A stretch of DNA of 64,000 nucleotides from Candidatus Nitrosotenuis aquarius. Lineage in GTDB: Archaea; Thermoproteota; Nitrososphaeria; Nitrososphaerales; Nitrosopumilaceae. A program made the translations under genes and the position numbers. The notes under the pieces were generated by a model. That model did not search any database and had not been told where the DNA came from. It saw nothing but the letters and a program-made list of their open reading frames with translations. The DNA is taken from assembly GCF_002787055.1 (NCBI RefSeq), contig NZ_CP024808.1, positions 1,204,328-1,268,327 of the forward strand, written 5' to 3'. Below are positions 32,347 through 42,977 of the stretch, piece after piece. The stretch's first letter is position 1; every line of letters begins with the position of its first letter.

Positions 32347-35300
32347 ATGTCAGAGAATGCGGCGATCTCCCGAATTCAGGGAATCCCAATGCCAAACCAC
32401 TACCTTGATTATTATTCCAAAATATCAGAGCAGGTCTACCAAATCTTTGAAAAGGCTGCCGAGGCAAAATCGACCCTAGTTGATTCCTCTGGAATAGTGG
32501 AACCTAAGATAGCGTTTGATCTGGCAGATAGGGTTGCCAAAATGCACGACATTGACATCGCCGAGCCCTTGAGGGAATTATTAAAGACCAAGGGAAAGGA
32601 GCTTGCGGCACTGGAATTATCAAAAAGCATTGCCTTGGGGCAATATCTTCCAGAGGACACCACACTGGAGCAAAGACTAGACAATGCCGTGCGCGTAGGC
32701 TTGGCCATAGTAACCGAAGGCGTCACAATTGCGCCCCTGCAGGGAATTTCAAGCGTTACTATTAAGAAAAACAAGGACGGAACCGACTATCTTTCGGTAT
32801 CCATTGCCGGCCCGATGCGTTCTGCTGGGGGGACAGAGTCTGCAGTTACCATGCTGATTGCAGACCATGTAAGGCAAACAGTAGGGCTAGCAAAATACCA
32901 GGCAAATGCCTTTGATGACGAAACAGGCAGATTCGTAGAGGAATTGCGCATCTATGAGAGGGATGTTGGCAGCTTTCAGTATCACGTCCAAGACCAGGAC
33001 ATTATCACAGTAATTGCTAATCTGCCAGTAGAACTTGATGGTGTGGATACGGACCCAAACGAGGTGGTCAACCACAAAAACATGGCAAGAATCAAGACAG
33101 ACCGGGTTCGTGGCGGTGCTCTACGCGTACTAAACGACGGCCTCATTGGCAGGGCAAAAAAACTGCTAAAGAGAATAGAACTGTACAAGCTTGACGGATG
33201 GGATTGGCTTGGCGAACTCAAGGGAGCAGTCCAAAAGGGAGAGGAGGGCGACTCGGCGGCAAAGCGCCTCAAGGAGGTAATTACCGGAAGATCTGTTTTA
33301 TCAATGCCAAACAAAATAGGCGGATTTCGCCTAAGATATGGCAGGTCTTGCAACACGGGCTTTGCGTCTGTAGGGATTCATCCAGTAGTGGCAGAAATCC
33401 TAAACCATACCATAGCGGTTGGAACCCAAATAAAGCTGGACGTTCCAGGCAAAGGCGCAACGGTTGCCTTTGTGGATTCCATTGACACGCCTATTGTTAG
33501 GCTCAAAAACGGCAATGTTGTCAAAATACAAACAGTAGAGCAGGGAATTAAAATCAAGGACGACATTGAGCGAATTCTGTACCTTGGCGACATTCTGATC
33601 TCATTTGGCGACTTTTTGGAAAATAATGCGCAGCTCATACCTTCTGGATATGTAGAGGAATTCTGGCTAGAGGAGCTGGCGCAAAAAATCCAACAATATG
33701 AGGCAAAGACGGAATTGCAGGAATTTCTGGTAAAAACCCCGACACTAGAAGAAGCCTTGGAGATATCCCTGAATTTTCAGATTCCACTGCATCCAAAGTA
33801 TCTGTTTTATTGGGAGCAGATCTCGCCTGCTGAGCTGGAAATATTACTCAAGCCAACTACAATAGAAGATGAGAGAATAATCTATTCAATGCATGCAAAG
33901 CCAATCCTTGAAAAAATAGGCGTGCCGCACACAATACAGGATGACTCTGTGGTATTATCGGAAATAGAGGCAGATGTGTTTTACCAAATTCTATTATCAA
34001 ACCAGGTGCAAATAGACCACACAGACTCGGTTCCACAAATCTTGAGTCGAACAACCGGCATCAAAATTAGGCCCAAGTTTTCTGCCTCTATAGGTGTTCG
34101 AATCGGCAGGCCTGAAAAGGCAGCAGCTCGACTAATGAAGCCCCCAGTGCATACTTTGTTTCCGATTGGCGACAAGGGTGGTAGCACTCGCGACTTGCTC
34201 AAGGCAAGCAACGGATCTGAATTTTACTGCAACATCTACAATAGAATTTGCAAGAACTGCAACATTCCTTCAATTAGCATAAACTGTCCAAGGTGCTCAA
34301 ACAGAACCGTAATAGAGCACACATGTCCACTTTGCAGGTCTGTTCTGGATTCGACATTTTGCCAAAAATGCAAGAAAAAGGTCCCAACCCATTCGTTCAA
34401 GCCTTTCCCGCTAAAGGAGAGAATCATCGCCGCTCAGGAAAAAATAGGTGTCCGAGTCCAGGAGCCGTTCAAGGGAGTAATGGAGCTGATAAACCAAGAC
34501 AGAATTGCAGAGCCATTGGAGAAGGGACTCATACGACAGAGCCTTGACTTGACTGTATTCAAGGACGGAACGGTTCGCTTTGATGCGACAAATTCCCCCC
34601 TGACCCACTTCAAGCCGGCATGGATTGGCACATCCATACAAAAACTACACGAGCTTGGTTATGACACTGACATTGACGGAAGACCACTGACCAGCCCTGA
34701 CCAAATTATAGAAATTAAGATGCAGGATATCATAATACCGCACGAGAGCGGAAAATACTTGGTTCAGACCTGCAAGTACATTGACACCGAACTTGCAAAA
34801 TTCTATGGCAAGTCCTCATTCTATAATGTCAGAAACACGGACGAGCTAATTGGGCATTTAGTGATTGGCCTGGCACCTCACACGTCTGTGGGAATAGTTG
34901 GCAGAATAATCGGATACACGGAAACACATGTCTGCTTTGGCACGCCAAACTGGCATTCCGCAAAAAGACGTGATGCCGACGGCGATGCCGACTCTATTAT
35001 GTTACTAATGGATGCTCTCTTGAATTTCTCAAGGCAGTTCCTATCTGATAAAATCGGCGGACTGATGGATGCGCCGCTTTTGGTCCAACCAGTCGTGTTG
35101 CCTCATGAATCCCAACCGCAGGCGCACAACTTTGAGGTGACAAAAAAACTCCCGCTAGAATTCTTTGAAGATACCATTTCTGCCAAAAAGGCATCCGAGG
35201 TCAAAAGCGTGGAGATAATAAAATCACGACTGGAAACGGAAAGGCAGTTCTATGATTATTATTTTACTCACACTACATCGACACTTACTACATCACGATC

Positions 35301-35721
35301 TAGAAGCGCATATTCCACACTTGGCTCGATGCTTGACAAATTCGACATGCAAATACGAAATGCAGAGCTGATCTCGGCAGTAGACACTACAGAAATTGTC
35401 ACCAATGTTATTACGACACATCTGGTACCTGATATCATTGGAAACCTTCGAGCATATGGCAGGCAGAAGTTCCGTTGCACTGCCTGCGGTCGAAAATACC
35501 GAAGGACTCCATTACTGCAACACTGCATTTGTGGAAACAACCTGATCCAGACAATTACTCGGCCTTCAATTGAGAAGTACCTCAGACTTGCAAAGCGCCT
35601 AGTTGAAAAATACGATGTGGGGCCTTATCTAAAGGGCAGAATTGGCACACTGGAAGATGAAATCAACTTGGTATTTGGGAAGCGTAGTGGCGACCAGTTG
35701 TTGTTGACTGACTACAATTAG
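32347..35721 (+). CDS. polC: DNA polymerase D large subunit (DP2)
   Basis: 1,124 residues with no intein, full length for the family. N-terminal domains (GPMRSAGGTESAVTML near 155), a Cys-rich zinc cluster near 635-685 (CKNCN, CPRCS, CPLC, CQKC), the catalytic acidic motif DADGDADS at 876-883, and a C-terminal zinc module (CTACGRKY, HCICG) that interacts with DP1/PCNA in other archaea. Catalytic subunit of the replicative polymerase. Co-transcribed with GGGP synthase. Confidence 0.96.
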   Translation: MSENAAISRIQGIPMPNHYLDYYSKISEQVYQIFEKAAEAKSTLVDSSGIVEPKIAFDLADRVAKMHDIDIAEPLRELLKTKGKELAALELSKSIALGQYLPEDTTLEQRLDNAVRVGLAIVTEGVTIAPLQGISSVTIKKNKDGTDYLSVSIAGPMRSAGGTESAVTMLIADHVRQTVGLAKYQANAFDDETGRFVEELRIYERDVGSFQYHVQDQDIITVIANLPVELDGVDTDPNEVVNHKNMARIKTDRVRGGALRVLNDGLIGRAKKLLKRIELYKLDGWDWLGELKGAVQKGEEGDSAAKRLKEVITGRSVLSMPNKIGGFRLRYGRSCNTGFASVGIHPVVAEILNHTIAVGTQIKLDVPGKGATVAFVDSIDTPIVRLKNGNVVKIQTVEQGIKIKDDIERILYLGDILISFGDFLENNAQLIPSGYVEEFWLEELAQKIQQYEAKTELQEFLVKTPTLEEALEISLNFQIPLHPKYLFYWEQISPAELEILLKPTTIEDERIIYSMHAKPILEKIGVPHTIQDDSVVLSEIEADVFYQILLSNQVQIDHTDSVPQILSRTTGIKIRPKFSASIGVRIGRPEKAAARLMKPPVHTLFPIGDKGGSTRDLLKASNGSEFYCNIYNRICKNCNIPSISINCPRCSNRTVIEHTCPLCRSVLDSTFCQKCKKKVPTHSFKPFPLKERIIAAQEKIGVRVQEPFKGVMELINQDRIAEPLEKGLIRQSLDLTVFKDGTVRFDATNSPLTHFKPAWIGTSIQKLHELGYDTDIDGRPLTSPDQIIEIKMQDIIIPHESGKYLVQTCKYIDTELAKFYGKSSFYNVRNTDELIGHLVIGLAPHTSVGIVGRIIGYTETHVCFGTPNWHSAKRRDADGDADSIMLLMDALLNFSRQFLSDKIGGLMDAPLLVQPVVLPHESQPQAHNFEVTKKLPLEFFEDTISAKKASEVKSVEIIKSRLETERQFYDYYFTHTTSTLTTSRSRSAYSTLGSMLDKFDMQIRNAELISAVDTTEIVTNVITTHLVPDIIGNLRAYGRQKFRCTACGRKYRRTPLLQHCICGNNLIQTITRPSIEKYLRLAKRLVEKYDVGPYLKGRIGTLEDEINLVFGKRSGDQLLLTDYN

Positions 35722-37040
35722 CGCAGTTTTACGTATTCGTAGGCGCCCAACTTGTTATCAAAGCAATAGTGGACCTTTTGGTAGTCCTTTCGGAATGACT
35801 TGACCTTGGATGCAAGCTTCTTTGGATCCTTTTTGTCTATTACTATGCTCTTGATGAATCCGGCAATCTCTTTCATTTCTGGTGTTTTCATGCCCAGTCT
35901 GGTTAATTCTGACACGCCCAGTCTGATTCCTCCTGGGTGGAAATAGTTGCGGCCTGCCTTGATATCGCCCGGGATTAGTTGTCTGTTTACTATGATGTTT
36001 GCCTTTTCTAGGTCTGCTTCCACCTTGCCGCCGTCGGAATAATCCAAGACATTTACTGCAATTTGGTGTGACTTTGTGTAACCTCGCTTTTCACCTAATA
36101 CCTTGAATCCTGCAGCAGAGAGTGCATCAGCTAGTGCCTTTGCGTTTTTGATCACATCCTTTGCATATGCTTTTCCAAACTCTAGTGCTTCTGCAAATGC
36201 AATTGCCTTTGCTGCCATGTGGTGGATGTGGTGACTTGATGTCAGTCCTGGAAAAGTTGCCTTTTTGATTGCCTCGCCGTGCTGCTCTCCGCCCAATACT
36301 AGACCGCCCTGTGGGCCGAACAAGGTCTTGTGGGTGCTCATTGTCATGGTGTCGGCTCCCTCTCGCAGTGGATCTTGGAACTGGCCTCCTGCAATCAGTC
36401 CTGCGACATGGGCTGCATCATAATTGATGTGAATGTTGTATGATTTGAGAAAGTCAGAGAGTTCCTTGACTGGGTGTGGGAATAAGAATAATGAGCCGCC
36501 AAACATTGCCATTTTCGGCAGTCGGTTTGCCTTTTTTAGCTCCTCTATCTTTTCCTTGGTCTTGTCTACGTCTATTGTCATCTCTTCTGCGTCAAATGGA
36601 TAGAATTCAATGTCCAATCCGTGGACTAGGCCGGCAGTACCGGAATGCTCCTTTTTGCCATGAGAAATATGTCCGCCTGCCGGAATGGACGGCGCAATCA
36701 TTACGTCGCCTGGATTTGTAAATGCGGAATAAACTGCTAGATTGGCAACCACGCCTGAAATCGGTCGAACATCAGCAAACTTTGCCTTGTAGAGCTTTTT
36801 TGCCAAGTCCATGCACTGGACTTCGACTTTGTCGATATAGACACAGCCTGCGTAGACGCGCTCGCCTGGCCAGCCTTCGGCATAACGGTTTCCAAAGTCT
36901 GATAACAATGCCTCCTTTACTGCCGGAGAAGGCACATTTTCGCTTGCAATAAGAGGTATAGAATTTTCAAACCACTTGTTGTGCTCTACTAGGTCTGCTA
37001 GAATTTTTTTGTACGAATTTTTGTAGGCAGAACCGGCCAT
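35718..37040 (-). CDS. glyA: Serine hydroxymethyltransferase
   Basis: 440 residues. PLP enzyme with SENVPSPAVKEAL, GVVANLAVYSAF, the PLP Lys in STHKTLFGPQGG, and the C-terminal NYFHPGGIRLGVSELTR. Interconverts serine and glycine, loading the C1 carrier. Diverges from the thermosome gene across a 125-bp gap with an 11-bp inverted repeat. Overlaps DP2 by 4 bp at its 3' end. Confidence 0.95.
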   Translation of the reverse strand: MAGSAYKNSYKKILADLVEHNKWFENSIPLIASENVPSPAVKEALLSDFGNRYAEGWPGERVYAGCVYIDKVEVQCMDLAKKLYKAKFADVRPISGVVANLAVYSAFTNPGDVMIAPSIPAGGHISHGKKEHSGTAGLVHGLDIEFYPFDAEEMTIDVDKTKEKIEELKKANRLPKMAMFGGSLFLFPHPVKELSDFLKSYNIHINYDAAHVAGLIAGGQFQDPLREGADTMTMSTHKTLFGPQGGLVLGGEQHGEAIKKATFPGLTSSHHIHHMAAKAIAFAEALEFGKAYAKDVIKNAKALADALSAAGFKVLGEKRGYTKSHQIAVNVLDYSDGGKVEADLEKANIIVNRQLIPGDIKAGRNYFHPGGIRLGVSELTRLGMKTPEMKEIAGFIKSIVIDKKDPKKLASKVKSFRKDYQKVHYCFDNKLGAYEYVKLR

Positions 37041-37067
37041 GTTTTGGCAGTCTTTTATCCCAATTTA

Positions 37068-37112
37068 AAAACAGCGATTGGTTTTGATTCTGAAATCTTT
37101 GATCGCTGTTTT
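37068..37112. promoter_or_regulatory. 11-bp inverted repeat between glyA and thermosome genes
   Basis: AAAACAGCGAT (37,068-37,078) and ATCGCTGTTTT (37,102-37,112), exact complements spaced by 23 bp. The left arm abuts the glyA TATA-like region; the right arm is 22 bp before the thermosome TATA. Confidence 0.5.
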
Positions 37113-37133
37113 AGTAGAGCTTAACAAACAAGG

Positions 37134-37141
37134 TATAAAAA
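37134..37141 (+). promoter_or_regulatory. TATA box of the thermosome gene
   Basis: TATAAAAA, about 28 bp before the ATG at 37,166; a textbook strong archaeal promoter. Confidence 0.65.
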
Positions 37142-37165
37142 GGGAAAAAATGGAATGACGATCGA

Positions 37166-38878
37166 ATGAGCGTCCAAGTGCCAAAGGGAAATTTGCCCGT
37201 AGTTTTACTAAAAGAAGGCTCGACTGAAAACAAAGGTCGCGAAGCCCAGAAAAACAATATTGCAGCTGCAAAAATCATTGCAGAAATTGTTCACTCTAGC
37301 CTAGGTCCAAGAGGAATGGACAAGATGCTAGTTGACTCTCTAGGCGATGTTACCATTACAAATGACGGTGCTACTATACTCAAAGAAATTGATGTGCAAC
37401 ATCCGGCAGCAAAGATGCTAGTTGAAATTTCCAAGACAACCGACAGCGAGGTAGGCGATGGCACAACATCTGCAGTTATACTTGCAGGCGCATTGCTAGA
37501 AAACGCCGAGTCTTTGATTAACCAAGATGTACACCCAACCGTTATAGTTGATGGATACAGAAAAGCGCAGAAAAAGGCACTACACTTCCTAAAGGAAATT
37601 GCCGAAGAGGTAACTGCAAACGACAAGTCAATTCTGATGAAAATCGCAAAAACATCCATGCAGACAAAACTAGTCAAAAAGGAATCTGATCATTTAGCGG
37701 AATTAATTGTCAAGGCAGTAGTCTCTGTCGCAGAAAAAGACACTGGCGCATTTACAGTTGACGAGGACGACGTCAAGGTAGAGAAAAAGGCAGGCGGCTC
37801 CATGAAGGACTCTCTCCTAGTGGAGGGAATTGTGTTGGACAAAGAAGTAGTCCACGGAGGCATGCCAAAGAAAATCACCGAGGCAAAAATCGCACTGATC
37901 AACACTGCACTTGAAATCGATAAAACTGAATTTGATGCAAAGATAAACATCTCTAATCCACAGCAAATGAAGACATTTCTGGACGAGGAAAACAGAATGC
38001 TCAAGAACATGGTAGACAAAGTAATCGGCTCTGGAGCAAATGTATTGTTGTGCCAAAAAGGAGTCGACGACATGGCTCAGCACTATCTGGCTCGAGCAGG
38101 AATCCTGACAGTCCGACGTGTAAAAGAATCTGACATGACAAAACTTGCAAAAGCAACCGGTGCAAGAATTGTAACAAACCTTGATGATTTATTTGAAAAA
38201 GACCTTGGCGCAGCAAACCTAGTTGAAGAGCGCAAAATAGAGGAAGACAGATGGGTCTTCGTCGAAGGATGCAAGAACCCAAAGGCTGTCACACTCTTGC
38301 TTAGAGGCGGCTCGCAAAGAGTTGTTGACGAAGTAGAAAGATCAGTTCATGACGCACTAATGGTTGTAAAGGATGTAATGGAAAACCCATCAATTGTAGC
38401 AGGCGGTGGGGCACCAGAGACATTTGCTGCAACAAGACTGCGCAACTGGGCAAAATCCCTAGAAGGACGAGAACAACTTGCAGTAGAAAAATTCGCAGAC
38501 TCGCTGGAAGCAATTCCGTTGACACTATCAGAAAATGCAGGAATGGATCCAATCGACACACTGACTAATCTGCGCGCAAAGCAACTCAAGGGCGAAAAAT
38601 GGACCGGAGTTGATGTAATGAAGGCAAAGGTTGGCAACATGAAGTCAAGCGAAATTATCGAGCCACTAGCAGTAAAGAACCAAATTGTTTCTGCTGCAAC
38701 AGAGGCCGCATGCATGATACTTAGAATTGATGATGTTATTGCCGTCGCCAAATCTGCCGGACCACCAGGAGGAGATATGGGTGGAATGGGCGGAGGCATG
38801 CCAGGAATGGGTGGCATGGGAGGTATGGGTGGAATGCCAGGAATGGGTGGCATGGGCGACATGGGCATGGACATGTAA
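37166..38878 (+). CDS. Thermosome subunit (group II chaperonin)
   Basis: 570 residues. ATP-site motifs [16 protein letters not shown] and GDGTTS, catalytic Asp in GGGAPE region neighbours, and a C-terminal Gly-Gly-Met-rich tail (from about 532) typical of chaperonins. Folds cytosolic proteins in an ATP-driven double ring. Strong TATA box and an upstream inverted repeat suggest high, possibly heat-controlled expression. It is the only subunit gene in the window. Confidence 0.96.
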   Translation: MSVQVPKGNLPVVLLKEGSTENKGREAQKNNIAAAKIIAEIVHSSLGPRGMDKMLVDSLGDVTITNDGATILKEIDVQHPAAKMLVEISKTTDSEVGDGTTSAVILAGALLENAESLINQDVHPTVIVDGYRKAQKKALHFLKEIAEEVTANDKSILMKIAKTSMQTKLVKKESDHLAELIVKAVVSVAEKDTGAFTVDEDDVKVEKKAGGSMKDSLLVEGIVLDKEVVHGGMPKKITEAKIALINTALEIDKTEFDAKINISNPQQMKTFLDEENRMLKNMVDKVIGSGANVLLCQKGVDDMAQHYLARAGILTVRRVKESDMTKLAKATGARIVTNLDDLFEKDLGAANLVEERKIEEDRWVFVEGCKNPKAVTLLLRGGSQRVVDEVERSVHDALMVVKDVMENPSIVAGGGAPETFAATRLRNWAKSLEGREQLAVEKFADSLEAIPLTLSENAGMDPIDTLTNLRAKQLKGEKWTGVDVMKAKVGNMKSSEIIEPLAVKNQIVSAATEAACMILRIDDVIAVAKSAGPPGGDMGGMGGGMPGMGGMGGMGGMPGMGGMGDMGMDM

Positions 38879-38920
38879 CCATCAAACGTTTATTTGCTAA
38901 CAATTTTTACAAAACACAGT

Positions 38921-39202
38921 TTGACTGGCGCAACCAAGGTCTTAACATCCGTCAAATACGCGTATCTGATCGCGTTCTTTGCGTTGCTCTCTGGCATATT
39001 CTATCCATTTATTCAGGGCGGAACACTTGACTATACCATTTATGGTGTGATTGTTTTGTTTGTGGGCCTGGCAGGTACTATTATGATCTACAAAGCGGCA
39101 ACGTCAGACAAAAAGCGCGGATTCTACATCGGTATAGGATTTGGCCTGTTTGCTATTTCGCTGTACTATATTTTGCAGCTTACTGGCAGACCGTTAATTT
39201 AG
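38921..39202 (+). CDS. Small membrane protein, three helices
   Basis: 93 residues if started at TTG 38,921, with a TTTATTTGCTA box about 28 bp upstream (an in-frame TTG at 38,894 would overlap that box). Three membrane helices (AYLIAFFALLSGIFYPF, YTIYGVIVLFVGLAGTIMIY, GFYIGIGFGLFAISLYYI). Unknown family. Overlaps glnA by 4 bp, convergently. Confidence 0.65.
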   Translation: MTGATKVLTSVKYAYLIAFFALLSGIFYPFIQGGTLDYTIYGVIVLFVGLAGTIMIYKAATSDKKRGFYIGIGFGLFAISLYYILQLTGRPLI

Positions 39203-40659
39203 ACGTCAAAGTACAGATAGAACTCGTGTGGGTGTGGACGGATTGATATTTCGCGGTGGTCCTTTCTACCCAATTCAATAATTTTGTCAATTACTTCATT
39301 AGAGTAAATTGGGTTGAGGAACTTGCGGTCATTTTCCAGCTCGTCTATTGCCTCGCCTAGATTAGCTGGTACTGTCTTGATTCCGCGCTTTGTTCTTTCC
39401 TCTTTTGTCATGTGGTAAATGTTTTCCAAGACTGGGTCGCCCGGGTCCATCTTTTTCTTTATTCCATCTAGGCCTGCGGCCAATACTGCAGAGAAGACCA
39501 AATATGGGTTTGATGATGGGTCTGGTGCTCTGTATTCAAATCGCTTGAGATAGGCATACTTTTCTCCCCTGAAATGTTCCGGCACACGGATTGCAGCTGA
39601 TCTGTTACTTGGACTCCATGCGATATACACCGGTGCCTCATAACCTGGGACTAATCTGTGATACGAGTTTGTAGTCGGGTTTGTTATGGCGCAGAGTGCC
39701 CTTGCGTGATTTAGAATTCCTCCGCAGAAATACCTACCAGTCTGGCTTATCTCGTTTTTGTCGTCTTTATCGTAAAATGCGTTCTTGCCGTCCTTCCAGA
39801 GGCTGACGTTTGTGTGCATTCCAGAGCCGGCATCCATGGATATGGGCTTGGGCATCATTGTAGCTACTTTGCCGAACTTTTGCGCGATGTTCTTTACGAC
39901 ATACTTGTATGTCTGCGCGCCGTCTGCGGCATTTGTCATGTAATCATATTTGATGTCGATTTCACACTGGCCTGCGGTTGCTACTTCGTGGTGGTGATTA
40001 TCGCACAAAATTCCAAAGTGCTCATTTAGCACATCAACGCATTCGTTTCTAAATTCTGTCAGTGTGTCAGACGGTGTGCTTGGATAGTATCCTTCTTGCA
40101 GTCCCATTGGATAGCCGGTTCCTTCCTGGCTCCACGGAGCTTCCTTTGATTCTATGGAATAAGACTGGCCCTTGTATGGAGTTAAGACATCCCACTGGAC
40201 TTTGTCAAATACGAAAAACTCTACTTCTGGGCCCCAATAGCTGAAATCAAAGCCCTGTGTTTTGAGATATTCCTCTGCCTTTTGCGAAATTGCTCTTGGG
40301 TCGCGCTCTAGTCTTCCTCTGCCCCTGCCCCAATACACGTCACAGATTAGTCGGGCCGTCTTTTTTTCAGTGACCCATGGAATTATGGCAAATGTGCTTG
40401 GGTCTGGCTTGAGGACCAGATCTGAATCATCAACACTGGTAAATCCCACAATGGATGAGCCGTCGAGCTTTGGCAGGCCATCCTTCATTTGGTCTGGGGT
40501 AAATGTGTCTGCAGAAATTGTTGTGTGGTGGTATCTGCCTACTAGACTTGAAAATTGTAAATCGATGAATCGAATGTTTTCGTGCTTTATTTTTGCAAAA
40601 ACTTCGTCAGGGGAATACTTGACCTGAGTTGTTTCACCGTGAATTACTTTGTATGGCAA
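39199..40659 (-). CDS. glnA: Glutamine synthetase
   Basis: 486 residues. GS N-terminal beta-grasp (IRFIDLQFSSLVGRYH), catalytic KPISMDAGSGMHTNVSLWKDG, NPTTNSYHRLVPGYEAP and RVPEHF/RFEYRAPDPS. Makes glutamine from glutamate, ATP and ammonium, the main ammonium-assimilation step. A typical adenylylation motif was not identified. The upstream gap to 40,812 contains the promoter of both glnA and the GINS gene. Confidence 0.95.
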   Translation of the reverse strand: MPYKVIHGETTQVKYSPDEVFAKIKHENIRFIDLQFSSLVGRYHHTTISADTFTPDQMKDGLPKLDGSSIVGFTSVDDSDLVLKPDPSTFAIIPWVTEKKTARLICDVYWGRGRGRLERDPRAISQKAEEYLKTQGFDFSYWGPEVEFFVFDKVQWDVLTPYKGQSYSIESKEAPWSQEGTGYPMGLQEGYYPSTPSDTLTEFRNECVDVLNEHFGILCDNHHHEVATAGQCEIDIKYDYMTNAADGAQTYKYVVKNIAQKFGKVATMMPKPISMDAGSGMHTNVSLWKDGKNAFYDKDDKNEISQTGRYFCGGILNHARALCAITNPTTNSYHRLVPGYEAPVYIAWSPSNRSAAIRVPEHFRGEKYAYLKRFEYRAPDPSSNPYLVFSAVLAAGLDGIKKKMDPGDPVLENIYHMTKEERTKRGIKTVPANLGEAIDELENDRKFLNPIYSNEVIDKIIELGRKDHREISIRPHPHEFYLYFDV

Positions 40660-40811
40660 TTGCTCCTTCAGATTTCAATCGGATACGCCTTGGATTTAAG
40701 GCTTAATTTTTGGCTCTTCTTGGAATAGTGCCTGACTGACTAACCAAAATCACAGCAAAACAGGAATGAAAAGTTATGAACCTAAATATCCTAATGGGCC
40801 CTAGATAGCAA

Positions 40812-41363
40812 ATGTCGGAAGCAAAAAAAATTGATCTAAGCCTGTTGTATTCTACACTAGTTCGGGAAATAGAAAATGACACCGTACAGGAACTAGAGCC
40901 ACAATTTTATAGAAATCTGTCTGAATATCTTGGCAAGCTAAAAAGCGAAGGATATGACGGAATTGAAAGTAAGATCAAAACCAGACTAGTAGAGATGATT
41001 ACCAATATAGTGACACTACTCGTCAAGACTAGAATAAACAAGGTAAGCCATGGGGGCTTGAACCTGACTAACCTGCTGGACGAGGAAAAATACATCATTG
41101 AATCAGTGCAGGACCAGCTGGAGAGAAAAGAGATGATTTTATCTGCAACACTGAACGGCAGGACCAAACTATTGGAATCTGTGTCAAAAAAGCACAAGAC
41201 CAAGCCAGTTTCTGTTAGGTTCCTCAAGGACTTTGACCAGTTTGTGGGCGCTGACTATACCAAATATGGCCCATACAAGGCAGAGGAAATTGCAACAATT
41301 CCAAACGAGAACGCTCAGGCACTCATTGCCAAGAACATCACAGTAAAGATAAGCGTGGACTAA
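40812..41363 (+). CDS. GINS complex subunit (Gins51-type)
   Basis: 183 residues from ATG 40,812 with an ACCTAAATATCC box about 26 bp upstream. Helical N-terminal A domain and a small beta-rich C-terminal B domain (VRFLKDFDQFVGADYTKYGPYKAEEIATIP), the arrangement of archaeal Gins51. Part of the CMG helicase. Its stop overlaps the next start by 1 bp. Confidence 0.85.
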   Translation: MSEAKKIDLSLLYSTLVREIENDTVQELEPQFYRNLSEYLGKLKSEGYDGIESKIKTRLVEMITNIVTLLVKTRINKVSHGGLNLTNLLDEEKYIIESVQDQLERKEMILSATLNGRTKLLESVSKKHKTKPVSVRFLKDFDQFVGADYTKYGPYKAEEIATIPNENAQALIAKNITVKISVD

Positions 41364-41638
41364 TGTCACACATAGACGTAGACGTAATTGACTTTGTTTT
41401 GCTGACTGTGTATCCAGTTGCCGCACTCTTTGTAATAGAAATGATATTTCGTGTAATCAAACTCAAAAACTGGATCAAACTTGCATTGCAGGCAGTGGTA
41501 TCAATTGGATTTGGGGTTGCGTATCTTACGCTGATTACTGCACACTGGCTTACTGCATTTGTTTTGTTTGCGCTGGCTGCTGCGTTATTGTATCAGGCAA
41601 GACTCTCCAAGATAAAACCGGGCAAGTCGATATACTAG
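41363..41638 (+). CDS. Small membrane protein co-transcribed with GINS
   Basis: 91 residues, three membrane helices (VLLTVYPVAALFVIEMIF, IKLALQAVVSIGFGVAYLTL, LTAFVLFALAAALLY). TAATG overlap with the GINS stop implies coupling. No recognisable family; a role in replication is only suggested by position. Confidence 0.68.
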   Translation: MSHIDVDVIDFVLLTVYPVAALFVIEMIFRVIKLKNWIKLALQAVVSIGFGVAYLTLITAHWLTAFVLFALAAALLYQARLSKIKPGKSIY

Positions 41639-41690
41639 TTTTCATTTATATGCTAAAATGGAAAATAATGGTAAAAACTAGTTCTGACAA

Positions 41691-42977
41691 ATGCACAAAG
41701 AATTAAAACAATTATCGCAAAATCTTACAAGATTGATTGGAAGGACTATAGCGCTTGCATTTTTGTTTGTTGTACTTGTTGTCGGCACGCAAGTAGTTTT
41801 GGCGCAGGAATTTCCACAGCATGATCTAAAAGTGGAAACAATAGCGGAAAACCTGGATGTTCCATGGGCAATTGCGTTTGCGCCGGACGGAAGAATTTTT
41901 GTGACAGAAAGAACTGGCGCCTTGCGGGTAATCGATGACGACTCTCTCCAAAATTCCCCGGCCCTGAAGCTAGATGTGGGGGGAGCGGAAGGCGGACTTT
42001 TGGGGCTGGCACTGGATCCGAACTTTGAGGAAAACCACTACCTGTACATTTACTATACTTATTCTGAATTTCTCTCAACATACAACCGCGTCTCTAGATT
42101 CACAGAATCAAACAATTCAGTATCTGATGAGCTGGTATTGATTGACAAAATCCCGGGAGCTGCAATTCACGACGGTGGGAGAATAAAATTCGGCCCTGAC
42201 GGCAAGCTGTACATAACTACGGGCGATGCCGCAAACATGTCGCTTGCGCAAGACCTCGACTCACTTGCCGGCAAAATACTGCGAATCAATCCTGATGGAA
42301 CAATACCACATGACAATCCGTTTGCGGACTCGCCAGTGTACTCGTATGGGCACAGAAACCCGCAGGGACTTGACTGGGATCCTACCAGTGGAATTTTGGT
42401 TGCAACTGAGCACGGCCCGTCCGGAGACAAGGGATTTGCGCGCGATGAGATAAACATAATCTCTGCAGGCAAAAACTATGGATGGCCGGAGATCACTGGA
42501 GATGAGAAAGATCCGAAATATGTCTCACCAATATTTCACACGGGAGATGTGGCGTGGGCTCCGTCAGGTGCTGCATTTTATGATGGGAATAGAATCCTTG
42601 ACCTAAAGGGAAAATTCCTTGTGGCAAACTTGCGCGGCGTACATTTGCATGCATTTGAGATAGATACGACACAGGGCAAAATTCTCTCAGAGCAGTCATT
42701 ATTTTCTGGAACCTTTGGTAGATTGCGCGACGTGCACATCAACGACGGCTACATCTATCTTTTGACTAGCAATCAAGATGGGCGAGGATCTCCAAGGCAA
42801 AACGACGACAGAATACTAAAGGTGATGGCACTTGATCAAGGCCTGCAAAAAGAAACACAAGAAGAAATCTGTAGTGCCGGCCTCGAGCTTGTAATCAAGG
42901 CAAGCAATGGCAATCCGGCATGTGTCAAGCCCGCAACAAAACTCAAGCTCATAGAGCGTGGATGGGCTCGCAACTAG
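41691..42977 (+). CDS. PQQ-type soluble aldose sugar dehydrogenase
   Basis: 428 residues. N-terminal membrane/signal segment (about 20-40), then six-bladed propeller of the GDH-B/Hedgehog-interacting-like family: ENLDVPWAIAFAPDGRIFVTER, GGLLGLALDPNF, HDGGRIKFGPDGKLYITTGDA, SYGHRNPQGLDWDP, EHGPSGDKG and INIISAGKNYGWPE. Likely oxidises aldoses outside the cell; PQQ is presumed, not shown. The C-terminus carries a Cys pair and a short KLKLIERGWAR tail. A dispersed 74-bp repeat starts at its stop codon. Confidence 0.86.
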   Translation: MHKELKQLSQNLTRLIGRTIALAFLFVVLVVGTQVVLAQEFPQHDLKVETIAENLDVPWAIAFAPDGRIFVTERTGALRVIDDDSLQNSPALKLDVGGAEGGLLGLALDPNFEENHYLYIYYTYSEFLSTYNRVSRFTESNNSVSDELVLIDKIPGAAIHDGGRIKFGPDGKLYITTGDAANMSLAQDLDSLAGKILRINPDGTIPHDNPFADSPVYSYGHRNPQGLDWDPTSGILVATEHGPSGDKGFARDEINIISAGKNYGWPEITGDEKDPKYVSPIFHTGDVAWAPSGAAFYDGNRILDLKGKFLVANLRGVHLHAFEIDTTQGKILSEQSLFSGTFGRLRDVHINDGYIYLLTSNQDGRGSPRQNDDRILKVMALDQGLQKETQEEICSAGLELVIKASNGNPACVKPATKLKLIERGWARN

